Assembly: GCF_041146795.1 (NCBI RefSeq)
Contig: NC_135174.1
Span: 18,532,878 to 18,596,877, forward strand
DNA from: Maylandia zebra
Taxonomy: Eukaryota; Chordata; Actinopteri; Cichliformes; Cichlidae
DNA length: 64,000 nt
Direction: 5' to 3'
Shown in pieces: positions 12,201 to 22,403 of this stretch. The notes beneath the pieces were generated by a model, which was given only the letters and a program-made list of their open reading frames with translations, ran no database searches and was not told the DNA's origin. Made by a program: the position numbers and the translations under genes. Each line of letters begins with the position of its first letter. The first letter of the stretch is position 1.

Positions 12201-14990
12201 CCGGGAAGAATAGTGGTCAACTGGTGAGAGGGGATGCCGGAAATATCAGGTGGTGATCACTTTTTCCCCCCAAGATTGTTTTATGCAACCTAATTTTATC
12301 TAATGCAAAACATTAAAAATATACGTCCGTGTGGCCACACTCGCTTTCAGGCATGCAGCCACTTGTAGGATACAAGCGTTCAAGGGACATAGAGGTTTCC
12401 TTTTCTTTCTAATGCTGGCTAATTAATATATAATCTAAGAGTTTCCCAAATTAAGAAGCTTTTCGTTACTTGAATTAATCAAAATTGTTTTCTGGAAATT
12501 GTTTTTGCGGTTTTTTTACGCACTCGTGGGCAGCACCACATAATAAATATTAAACGCCGGATGCAAAAGAAAAGATGCAAACCCCAAATTACGATTTTTT
12601 AAAATCACTTTGATATCAAATATTTCTTAGCGTGCAAATGCTTTTAACCATGTTTAGGTTAAGTTAGTTTATAGTTGAGCGCACGCATAATACAAAACTG
12701 CGCGATTTTCCCTTCAAAAGTAGAAATAAATAAATGAATAAATACAATTTTGTTTAAGGGTTAGATCCGTTTAGTAAACATTAAAGTAAAATAAATTACA
12801 ATAAATTAATCATTTAAATTCCTAAAAGACATCAAGCTCGTCATCTGAGAACTTTCTCCGATCAAAAATGGCCTTTTAACCCATGTTTGCTTGTCTGCCC
12901 TTCCACGATCACCAAAACTGCGGCCCTGCCAAAACCTTTCAAAACTGTGCATTTTCTGTATTTATACAGGATATATGTTACTACTATGTATCATTTATGT
13001 TGGTGGTTTGGACTTTACGCGTGCAGGTGTGTGTGCATGTCTATTCTGGCACGGACTTGATCTTCAGGGGAACGGGCCACTGACTCACCTGATTTTGCAC
13101 CTGCACATCTCTTTCACCGTTTTAGGACGTCAGATGGGCTTTTTTTTTAATGGTAAAATGTAATTAAATTAAAATGCAAAAATAAAATTCTTACAGCACC
13201 GAATCGATGTTTTTGCAGTGCAAATCTTTTTTTACGTACATTTTTGCTGACATTTTTTTCTTTTTTGCTTGTGTTAGTGCTTGGATGGGACCGTTTCCAC
13301 CCTGCGGTGCCCGGTACTGATTTCCCCTGGATGTCCAGAGCAACATATGAGACCCAGGGCACTGGTCCAAAGATGGTGGCTGCTTTCTCCAGTGATATGA
13401 GAAATCACCAAAAATACGATCTCGACCACACATGATTAAACTGTGAACTATTCGCTCAAACGTGGTTTAAAGCGAGCATTAAAAACTTTACCAATAACTT
13501 ATTTGTGGTCAGTGTTAATATTAATATTATTGTTTTGCATTAAGTAAGTGTTGTGAATCTTTAATAAGGTCATTCTATTATTTAAGCTGTTGGACAAATA
13601 CACTCACCTGAGAATCAAACCACGGTGGCGTGACAGGGCCCAGATCCATGCGCGGTGTGCTGGAAAAGAGAATCGCTAATCTGAATGCCAGGCGCTCAGT
13701 TTCTGCAGACCACTTGTTCTTCCTCCTACGCTCTGCATTCAGGGGCCTTTAAACTATATCCATCTTGAACGGATCCCTTACATTCCATTGTTGTGAATTT
13801 AAAACCGTGGAGTTAAAAAAAAGAAGAATAAGGAGGAAAAAACGCAACCCACAAAATAAAAAGATGGAAGCCAAAAAAGATGTGGCACGATTTTATCGCT
13901 AAACACTTGAGGGTTTCCTTAAGGTTGCCGTGTGAACTGCTAAAAATAAAATAAAATAAAATGTGTTTAAAAAGCAACACATCTCAAGTATATTATCCGC
14001 ATATTTGATTTGGCAACGACGTCTTTTCCTAGCGCAACTCTCCCCGTTTTCTGGGCTTGAGAGCCGCACTAGGATTACACTGGCTTGTGCCCCCCTCCCC
14101 TGTGGCTGGGTTACATATCGCCTCAAAGAATTGGCCTCAGATTTAGCATTACATACTTGCCATTTAGCAGGGTACATCACTCCTTATGGATGATAATTCT
14201 GTTCCAGGCCTCTTCAAAGTTCAAGGATGCATCCTGCTAGGAAGGCAGGAGAATGTGCCTTTAATGAGTGCACATTATGGCACAGTGAAATACAGCCCAA
14301 TTTATTCTTGTTTCTTTTTCTTTTTACTCAAAGTGCTGTTTCAGTTTGTGTAACAGGTTTGTTTGATTTCTATACCTGTTTATCGTAGCCTTTACTTTAC
14401 AGTGCGCATGCGTAGAGGCTGTTACAAGTGGTTGTTAACCTAATTAACCCACGCCTTCAGCAGTCCAGATTTTCTAACTATCAGCTGTGTTCAAAATGTT
14501 TTTGTTCGTTGGATATTTTGGGACCTAAAAGCCAGGGTCACAGGCTTCACTCCAAAATTTAATGATTTTCCTTTCTGCGTTTGATTCTAATAAGCTGTTG
14601 TCTAGCAACGTACATAAATTCTTAATTTATAAAGCAGAGATCAACTACACATTGGCATTGAGCTGAGATAAAAGGCTTTTAGCCTGCTGCTCTAATCTGT
14701 CTACTGTAAATCTTTCACTGCCCTGAGAGCGAGTGAGCTGTAGGACCTGTGTATTCTGCGAAAAGCGACTTTAATGTGTTGTTTACAGGGTTGGCTGACC
14801 ACAGGGAAAATTTGCACCTAGTTATATTAAAAAATATTACTGGGTTACAACCGTTAAGTGCTTTTTTTTTTTTTTTTTTTTATTTTCAAGGAACCTTTTT
14901 TATGAATTATTTTCATGATATATTGCAGTAACTGAATGAAAGCTCCCCTAGTAAAGAAAGAAGATTTGTTCGCTCATTTCAGACGATTAG
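12201..14990. other. Intergenic region downstream of neurod2
   Basis: AT-rich sequence with CpG-containing islands at about 13,620-13,760 and 14,000-14,290 that may be regulatory, and a poly-T run at 14862-14881. No coding exon is supported. Confidence 0.4.
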
Positions 14991-15000
14991 AAAACACTTT

Positions 15001-15006
15001 TTTATT
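15001..15006 (-). terminator. Candidate neurod2 polyadenylation signal
   Basis: TTTATT on the plus strand is AATAAA on the minus strand. It lies about 275 nt after the neurod2 stop codon, giving a short 3' UTR. Other signals could also be used. Confidence 0.4.
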
Positions 15007-15280
15007 TTAAGTCGTTTGAGTCATAACATGTTTCATGTTGGCCTATACATTGTTTATGTCAGTTGCACTCATTCTGCATACAGGATAATACTGGACACAC
15101 TTTGATATGATGTACAACAGTATAGGGATGACATCAGTAGAATACAGAAGATAATCAAAAGACTCTTTCTGCCACCTCCATCACCTCCCTTTAGAGACTC
15201 TTCTTGTTTCCCAAACAATATTAAACATTATAGGATTGTCATTAGAATGTCAATAAGCCTGATTGGACCGTAGTATGGAA

Positions 15281-16354
15281 TCAATTGTGGAAAAAGGCAT
15301 TGAGATCCTCGTATGGGGGCGCCCTGTCGTGGTGCAAGTGTACGTCGTGGAATGGTGGAATGTTTTCTGAGTGCGCACCACCACTGCGCGTACCCGAAGG
15401 CCCAAAGGGTATGCTGTGGCTGGGTCGAGAAGTGGTCAGTCCAGAGTAGTGCACAGAGTAATGATAGTTCCTGTCAGTCTCAGAGGACTCCTGCTGCCTC
15501 CCGGAGAGTCCGCCGTTCAGGCACACGGGAGGGCTGTGCTGGCCTTCGTAGTCCGGGCTGCTGTAGTCAGGGGACGTGCCTCCAGGCGGGTACACGGCCT
15601 CGTATCCAGAGCCGTAGGAGTGGCTTCGCAAGTTGAGAGCACCGGTTCCGGGCTGGTAATGAGGGCTGGAGAGGCGCGAACACCGGTACGAGTAGGGATG
15701 GACCGAGAAAGGAGAACTCGGCATGTGGAATCGGGCTCCGTCTGAACACTGTTCAGTTAGGAAGTTCCTGGTGTTGAGCTGCAGGCAGCCTGCCACCAGA
15801 TTGGTGGTGGGCTGGGACAGGCCTTTGCACAACATCTGCACGTAGGTCACCACATCTGGACGCTTTCCGTTGCGTAAAATCTCCCCGAGGGCTAATATGT
15901 AATTCTTGGCCAGCCTCAGAGTCTCGATCTTGGAGAGTTTTTGGGTTTTTGAATAGCAGGGCACCACCTTGCGCAGGTTGTCCAGCGCGGAATTCAAGTC
16001 GTGCATGCGCATGCGCTCCCGAGCGTTTGCCTTTACCCGACGCATCTTGGAGCGCTCCACGCGAGCCGCCGTCATCTTACGTTTCTTTGGGCCGCGCTTC
16101 TTGGGTTTGTCCCCGCTGTTCTCATCCCCACACTCCTCTTCCTCGGCCTCCTCGTCCTCATCATCGTCGCCGGCCATCTCAGACTCAGCTCGACTGCTGC
16201 CTTCCAGTGGCTCGTCCAGCTCGTCGTCCTCGAGGTGGCAGGGCTCGTGGTCATCTTCCTTGGCTTTGGAGTCCTCGACCTCATTGTCCTCCACCCAGTC
16301 GGCTGCGAGCCTCTGGACGTCTGGCAGCACCTCGCTGAACAGACGGCTCAACAT
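15281..16354 (-). CDS. neurod2: NeuroD2-type neurogenic bHLH transcription factor
   Basis: Encodes 357 aa in one exon, as in all NeuroD genes. NeuroD2 is a nuclear activator that dimerises with E proteins and binds CAGATG-type E-boxes during neuronal differentiation. The start is the ATG at 16354 ([12 protein letters not shown], close to the MLTRLFSE start of NeuroD2). An upstream in-frame TTG is ignored. In order: an acidic region (about 20-80), a nuclear localisation segment [11 protein letters not shown] (about 84-94), the bHLH (about 107-162), the NeuroD-specific [20 protein letters not shown] block, and the C-terminus [18 protein letters not shown], which identifies NeuroD2 rather than NeuroD1, 4 or 6. 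The basic region reads [12 protein letters not shown], where family members usually have N or T at the Met. Helix 2 reads NYILALGE where NYIWALSE is usual. A splice acceptor (CTTGCAG) ends at 16368, leaving a 13-nt 5' UTR in this exon. It lies head to head with ppp1r1b, as in mammals. Confidence 0.95.
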   Translation of the reverse strand: MLSRLFSEVLPDVQRLAADWVEDNEVEDSKAKEDDHEPCHLEDDELDEPLEGSSRAESEMAGDDDEDEEAEEEECGDENSGDKPKKRGPKKRKMTAARVERSKMRRVKANARERMRMHDLNSALDNLRKVVPCYSKTQKLSKIETLRLAKNYILALGEILRNGKRPDVVTYVQMLCKGLSQPTTNLVAGCLQLNTRNFLTEQCSDGARFHMPSSPFSVHPYSYRCSRLSSPHYQPGTGALNLRSHSYGSGYEAVYPPGGTSPDYSSPDYEGQHSPPVCLNGGLSGRQQESSETDRNYHYSVHYSGLTTSRPSHSIPFGPSGTRSGGAHSENIPPFHDVHLHHDRAPPYEDLNAFFHN

Positions 16355-16367
16355 TGTGGCATGCAAC

Positions 16368-18473
16368 CTGCAAGACAGACAAACAGCGCTTCAGCCTGGC
16401 TGTTGGGCGCCCTGCTTTTTACGCACCAACAAGCACGCATTGCAAAAAAATCTCCGGTGAGCCCTCATAGGGTCGTAGCTTCTAGACGTCCCTAATCTTA
16501 AGAAAGAAACAAAAAAACCAGTTATTATTCGCTAATTATTTTATAAGCAGTGAGAGTGCCCTGTGGCTTATATCACCGAGTTTTGCGTTGAACGTCAAGG
16601 CTTCTTCAGACTGAAATCCACCAAGCAGGGTATCCCAGCTGTTCCACAGTGGGTTACATCTTTGTTTGAAAAAGAGACAACCTAGAGCTATAGAGCTATG
16701 ACAGTTTGTAAAATTATCCCATCACCTAGGGTTCAAAATTCTACAAGACAGGTTATCTATATGCCATGAAATATTGTTCAATTGCTAAACAAAAAAAAAA
16801 CTGTCATCTTTTGTGTAAAAAAATAAATGCATACATTTAATATTTATTTCAATTTGAATCAATTTAGTTTCACATTGTGCTTAACCAAATTGGCCGTATA
16901 AAATTGCTCGTCACGAAAACTTAATGTTTCCACCTTTTAAAAAAAATTATAGCAAAAACATATTTATGGGAGATTCTCTTAATAAAAACTTTAGAATTTA
17001 GTACTATCTTTTTTTTAAGAAAATCAGATGCATTTGGTTTATTCTTCAGGCAAGTAACCGTGTAGGCCACTGTTCAGCCTCAGCATGTGCTTCGATCTGT
17101 TCCCTCCAGCAGCACGGCGCAGACTGGCCTGCTTCTGCTGAATCCCCAAGGGGCTCACTGGGGTGCGGGTCCCTCCTCTGTCCAATAAATTACCAACTTG
17201 GAGGAATTCCATTACACACAGGCCGCACACAGGACCAAGGGAGCAAACAGATTTTTGTTAAAAATTACATTTTTAAAATACACCTTTTTCTATTTTTTTA
17301 ATCTTAATCGTGAAAAAAAATTAGATATATGCGTTTAACTTATAAAATCCAGATAGTGTAAAAATGAAATGCACCAGAACCTCAGTAAACTCTCTGCGGG
17401 TTCATGAACCCTGTTTGGCACACCTTCGCAGATCACGCAGGCTACAGATAAATCCTCATCTGAGGACTTTAGTTTGTCTGGACTTAATAAATAAATAAAT
17501 CATAGATTTGTGAGCGAAAATTAGAGTATGTTTTCATACTGACCTTGACTGTTTGTTTTTTTAAATAATTCTATCAATACCTTTCTTTTCCGTCAGAGAT
17601 TCCAGCCCGATCAAAGCTCTTTTTAAGTTACACAAATCTAGCTTTTAATTAAATTTCTCCTCATAATTTATTTATTTATTTTTTCTGAAACCAACTTAGT
17701 CAAAATGTAAATCCTCTCCGAATTCATGTCACCACATTCACCGACGACACGGGTTAAATAGACAAGTTCTGTGCTAAAATTAAATGTAAAGATATTATAA
17801 AAGCTGCCACATCCACAGATCTCCTCAGGTTCTCACTACCCTGAGCTCAGCTGTGCGTTTGGTGTCCAAGGGCGTATTTTTTATCTAATCTTGTAAGCAC
17901 AATGTAATTAATGCCTACCAATACCTTGTCAATTAGCCTATGTATCTCTGTGGAGAATACTACCCCCACAGTGCTCTGACGTGAATCATGCAAGAGCACA
18001 CACAAACACACACACACGCACACACGCACGCACACACACACACGCACACACACATGCTGCTCATTTTCTAAGACAATAAAATGCAAATTATGAATGCCAA
18101 AAGTGACAAGTAGAACCTATCTCTTGAGGGTCAGTGTGGATTTATTTAAACGAAATCTATGAAACACAGCATGATCGATGTCCTCCGATAATAAAAACAT
18201 TAATATATATATATATATAACAAAAATGAAAAAGCCTTAAAAAAAAGATTACAAGCCCAATCTGATCATATCGCTTGCGATACAATGATCAAAAAGAGCC
18301 AGGAAAACTGCACCCTTCTTCCAAAACAGGTTTAAAGCATTACATTATCTCAATCTGGCATCGAAACCCAAATTACCCTCCCCTAACCGTGGCTGTAAGA
18401 GACATCAGCACAAAGACAAAAACAAATCTGGATCATTATCTGATAGTCTACTGACTAGAATTGTGCAACCTAC
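16368..18473 (-). other. Predicted 5' UTR intron of neurod2
   Basis: On the minus strand a donor GAG|GTAGGT (exon end 18474) and an acceptor TGTCTTGCAG (ending 16368) bound about 2.1 kb, matching the noncoding-exon-1 plus single-coding-exon layout of NeuroD genes. The intron is AT-rich apart from a GC-richer block at 17039-17230 and an imperfect CA repeat at 17998-18053. No transcript evidence is available. Confidence 0.55.
17998..18053. repeat. Imperfect (CA)n repeat
   Basis: A CACACA/CACGCA tract with scattered G substitutions inside the predicted neurod2 intron. Confidence 0.85.
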
Positions 18474-18860
18474 CTCCGTGGTGGAGCTCAGTGACGGGGC
18501 AAAGCGGGTTTGTTTACACCATCTCTCTCCGGGTGGGCATCACATCCACACGCCCTGCACGGATGCTTGTGCGAGCGAGGCGCTGCGTTCTGCTCTCACA
18601 CCTCTCTCTCCTCTCCTGCCACCCTGCTCTGTCTGCTGCTGCTATCCTCAGCCCAAACGCGAGGAGGGAGCCGTGTGGCACCTCAGAGGCAGGACTGGGT
18701 GGGTTACATACCAGCTCTGATGCCAGGCCCATATGGCTGGCACGTCATTGGCAAGAGCCATCACATGAGAGCCGGTGATTGACATGCGGCCGCATTCACA
18801 GAGACTGGCTTCCCCTGGGGGAGAGGGACTCGCCATCTGTCACTGAGCTGAAAGAGAAAA
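18474..18860 (-). promoter_or_regulatory. Predicted neurod2 first exon and promoter
   Basis: A GC-rich segment upstream of the predicted donor at 18474. On the minus strand it carries a CCAAT box (ATTGG on plus at 18747-18751) and three E-boxes: CATATG inside GCCCATATGGC (18730-18735), CACATG (18762-18767) and CATCTG (18834-18839, CAGATG on the minus strand, within GCCATCTGTC). The last is a textbook neurogenin/NeuroD site. The transcription start is probably near 18,600-18,720 but cannot be fixed from sequence. Confidence 0.45.
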
Positions 18861-21800
18861 TGGAATAAGGAGAGGATGGCACAAAAAAAAGAAACGTAGG
18901 ATTCAGGCTGCTTCTCTTAACCTCCATCTTTGGGGAAAATTGGGTTAATCTCGTATAGAAGATGTAGGAAAATCCCCTTATAGCATTAATTGTAATATAC
19001 ATGTAATAGCATTCATATAGTTGGCTACGCCACAACAAATATCCCCAGCGCGGAGATCTAAAATGAGCTGTGTAGGATAAGAAAATCATGATGATGGAAA
19101 TCATCCACATATGGGAACATTTTGGAAGTATTTCAGTGAAACAGTATATTGGCCCAAAAAAACAAACAGCAACTGAACTCATCCCCGATTCCATCAACAG
19201 AAACTTGAGCAAACCAGCGTGCCCACACCCCACACAAAGGTCTGGGATGAGTAAGTTGCCGTTCATACAGATCAGAGTCAGAGTGCAATTGCCTAAACGA
19301 ATCAGTTAAACTGAGCTTAGCAAGGCGTCTTGGTTTGGGTTGCCAGGACTGGCACAGGTGCCAGCGGCCGGACTGACGCCAAAGGTGGCGAAGGCACAGA
19401 TTGCAGAGAGGGGCCAGAAGATGGGGCAAGGCAAGAGGTAGAGAGAAGCAAGAACGAAAGGCGGGGTGGGTGGTGGGGAGGCTTATCAGCATCATCATCA
19501 TCATCATGCTATTGAGCCTCACTCGACTGACCGCTGTGTAATTTGTGCATTCTCAGTGGAAAAACCAAAGTGCCTGACAGACAAGTATTTTTATTTTTTA
19601 TTGTTTCACACATTTAAATCTCTGATAAAAGTCATACACGGGCACAAATGTGAATGGAGGTTAATGAGAGATATTATGTGCCATTTTCAGGAGTCCTTTG
19701 GGTTAATAACAAAAGCTCAAACCCAATAAGAAGAATTTCATGCTATTTTTCTTTCACTATTAAATGCCAAACATACACTTACATCAAATGGACATTTAAA
19801 TAATGAAGACACGTCATGCATATCATCATATCATTACATTATCCTACAGGCAAAAGGAGAGTTCGAGATTCTCGGTTTTAGGAGTCACCAAAGGCGTCAT
19901 GTCACAGCTCAGATTAAAAGTAAGAACTAAATGAACAAATAAATGCATTTTCCCCTCCGCTGTGATTGAAAAGGTTTAAAACCTGGAGAAGAGTATTGTA
20001 TAGTATTGTTTATTCTATATCTGCCTTGAGTTATTATATTTAAAGAGGAAAATGAAGAGATTAGGAGAAGCTTTAAAGTTAATTTGGCCTCATATGTCCT
20101 GAACTGCCAAGCCTTTGGTTCTATCAATCTTATAAACATCTATATTTTACGGCTCGGTTCACATATCACTGAAATTCTCAGTGACTACTCTTTCCACAGT
20201 TATGTGTGGGTGACACCTGCTGGAAATAGAAAGCAAATACACGACGTCCTCGGTAAAATATAATAAAATTACGCATTTTCAGCTTTTCCAAAAGAGGATG
20301 GAACGACGTTTTTAATTTAGAGTGTGTTGTAAATAAACACAGCCAAATATTTACCTTCTTCAGCAGAAGTAAATCTATGGATATTTGCATCATGTTTAAT
20401 CGCTTTGAGGTTTTGTGAAATATATTGAAATATTCATATTTTTAAATATTGCAAATAAATATTCTTGTTATTTCAATACTTTGAACTATAAATGTAAAAA
20501 TTTAAATATCACTCTGTGCAAACGTCAGTCATAAGAAATTAGAAATGGCTGCTTTTTCTTAGCAGTTGTCGCCACCTTCTGGTGGTTTCAGTAACTACAC
20601 AGTGCCACACAGGAACGCTCACATGTATGATCTGTTGTGGATTCTACATTACATTTATAATAACACAATAATCTTATAAATATTTCACCTTCAGCTCTGC
20701 TCATTTTTGTGCTGTGTCGTGAGTTTGGACTATCATATATTTACTTGCATTCAAACCTCCCCTCAGTGAAGTGATTTCTTTACTTTTGGCCATAAGATGG
20801 TGCTGACTTGTCATCCCAGTGTTGCTTGGTGTCACGTGTTGTTGAAAGTGCTCGCAAACATACATTATGTTTTCAAGGACGACAGACGAACTGAAACGGA
20901 GCTGAGCCACAGATGGGCTCTTTTAAAATGTCCAAGGTGGCGAGCTCTTTTATCTGCAGACCTCGCCCAGCAGGCCTGAGTTTGCTGTCATTAGCAACTC
21001 TTCTTGAAGCTGGCAGATGTCCAGAGCTTTTCTCAAGTCCAGTACTTCAGTAGAGGGTGAACCCTTGGGCTTGTGGCAAGTGGGATCAACCATGGGGCCC
21101 TCTGCTTACAGGGGCATCTGGTTCGTTTTCCAATATACACACAATATACACCACAAGGAGAAAGCCTTTAGAAAAGTTTGTTATTCAATCTCCTTTTGGT
21201 TATATTTAGTCACCAAATGTATCCTGTTGTTTGACTTTTAGGAAAACATAATGATTTGGGTGAAAGTTTACCTTTTTCCACTTCTTTACGAATTGCATGG
21301 CACATGAAAAATAGGACACTTCCGCCTGAAACAGCCTACATGCTCGGGGGGATCCCACGTACAAATAAATGACAGTTCGTGACAGCTTGGCCGCTGATTG
21401 TGTTGCGCGCTGACAAATGCATTTGTCCTCTCTTGCCCTGCCTCTCCTCGAACTTATGCCGAAGCACACACTCCAACACACTTCCTGCACTGCCAGCTCT
21501 CTAAGAAGAAAAGCTGTTGTCATGGCAACTGAGTGCCTCGCAGATATTCGCTGTGCATATGGTAAAGCCAAGGTGGGCACCGGCGAAAGCAGAGGTTAAT
21601 ACTTTTGCCTCTGGAAGAGGGGGAGCGATTAGATCTTTATTTATTTATATTTCCAGTTTGTTGATCGTCCTCAAAGTGAGCACGCAAATTTGCACTCAAC
21701 GTCAGTGCAATAAAATACGACCTTAAGTGCCTACCTAAAATTAATTACTTCGTTAATTAATTAAAATTAAAAAATCTATTTCTTCCCAACCAGGATTCGG

Positions 21801-21990
21801 CACATTTTTGCTAAGATAGCAGTGAGTGGCATCTTCCTAATATCTTAAAATTCGTTTCTTTTAGTTCACTATGACTCGATGCTGACTTTAGTTGTTTATC
21901 AGTTTGTGAAATTCTTTGAAGTTGTGTAACTTCCTCGCTTTTTTTCTTCAATTTCCCCTTCATTCGGGTAGATTTCTTTATCGGACAACT
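18861..21990. other. Intergenic region between divergent neurod2 and ppp1r1b
   Basis: No coding exon is supported. It holds a (CAT)6 run at 19490-19507, a 16-bp interrupted palindrome around an E-box (19349-19364), and a CTCF-like core on the minus strand at 20571-20585. Shared cis-regulation of the two divergent brain genes from this interval is plausible but untested. Confidence 0.4.
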
Positions 21991-22336
21991 TTAAAATGCA
22001 AATGCGCAAAGTTTGCGGCTCCAGTAAAGGCAACAAAACCTTCACTGCTCTTCTTTCCTCCTCACGCATTAAGGTCAGCGGACAAAGTGTGAGAGGAAGG
22101 GGAGGGGAGACTGGCGGGGAGGCGGGGAAGAGGAGCTGATCGCTGCTGTTAAACGGAACTCCAGAGACCAGAGGATCGCCGGGACAGAGAGAGATGCCGC
22201 TGTTTACTCACTGACGGCGAGTTTTTGTCAAGTATAAGCACTTTACTGCAGTTTTTCCACAGGCGGTTCCACTGAAGCTGACCTCCTCTGGACTCTAGGT
22301 TTGTGCGCTCGGCTGCGGAGGTGACAGGCGGGACTC

Positions 22337-22384
<48 letters not shown>

Positions 22385-22403
22385 CCCCGCAGAGACGGAG
22401 GTG
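21991..22403 (+). promoter_or_regulatory. Predicted ppp1r1b promoter and 5' UTR
   Basis: A perfect POU octamer ATGCAAAT lies at 21996-22003 and a GC-box-like GGGGAGGCGGGG near 22117-22130. The 5' UTR then contains 14 consecutive CTG triplets (22341-22382) that are in frame with the ATG at 22404 without an intervening stop. No TATA box is evident. Confidence 0.4.
22341..22382 (+). repeat. (CTG)14 trinucleotide repeat in the ppp1r1b 5' leader
   Basis: Fourteen uninterrupted CTG triplets end 21 nt before the start codon. Read in the ppp1r1b frame they encode polyleucine. On the opposite strand they read polyglutamine in a frame with no other support. Confidence 0.9.

Noticed and set aside
16355-16366. 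Upstream in-frame start adding MHAT to NeuroD2
   Set aside because: The codon is TTG, not ATG, and lies at the splice acceptor. The ATG at 16354 matches the family start.
15949-16495. Long plus-strand frames of 129-164 codons over neurod2
   Set aside because: Antisense shadows of the GC-rich neurod2 coding exon. Ser-rich low complexity and no homology.
18194-18222. AT dinucleotide run as a possible origin or promoter
   Set aside because: A short simple repeat inside the neurod2 intron with no other signal.
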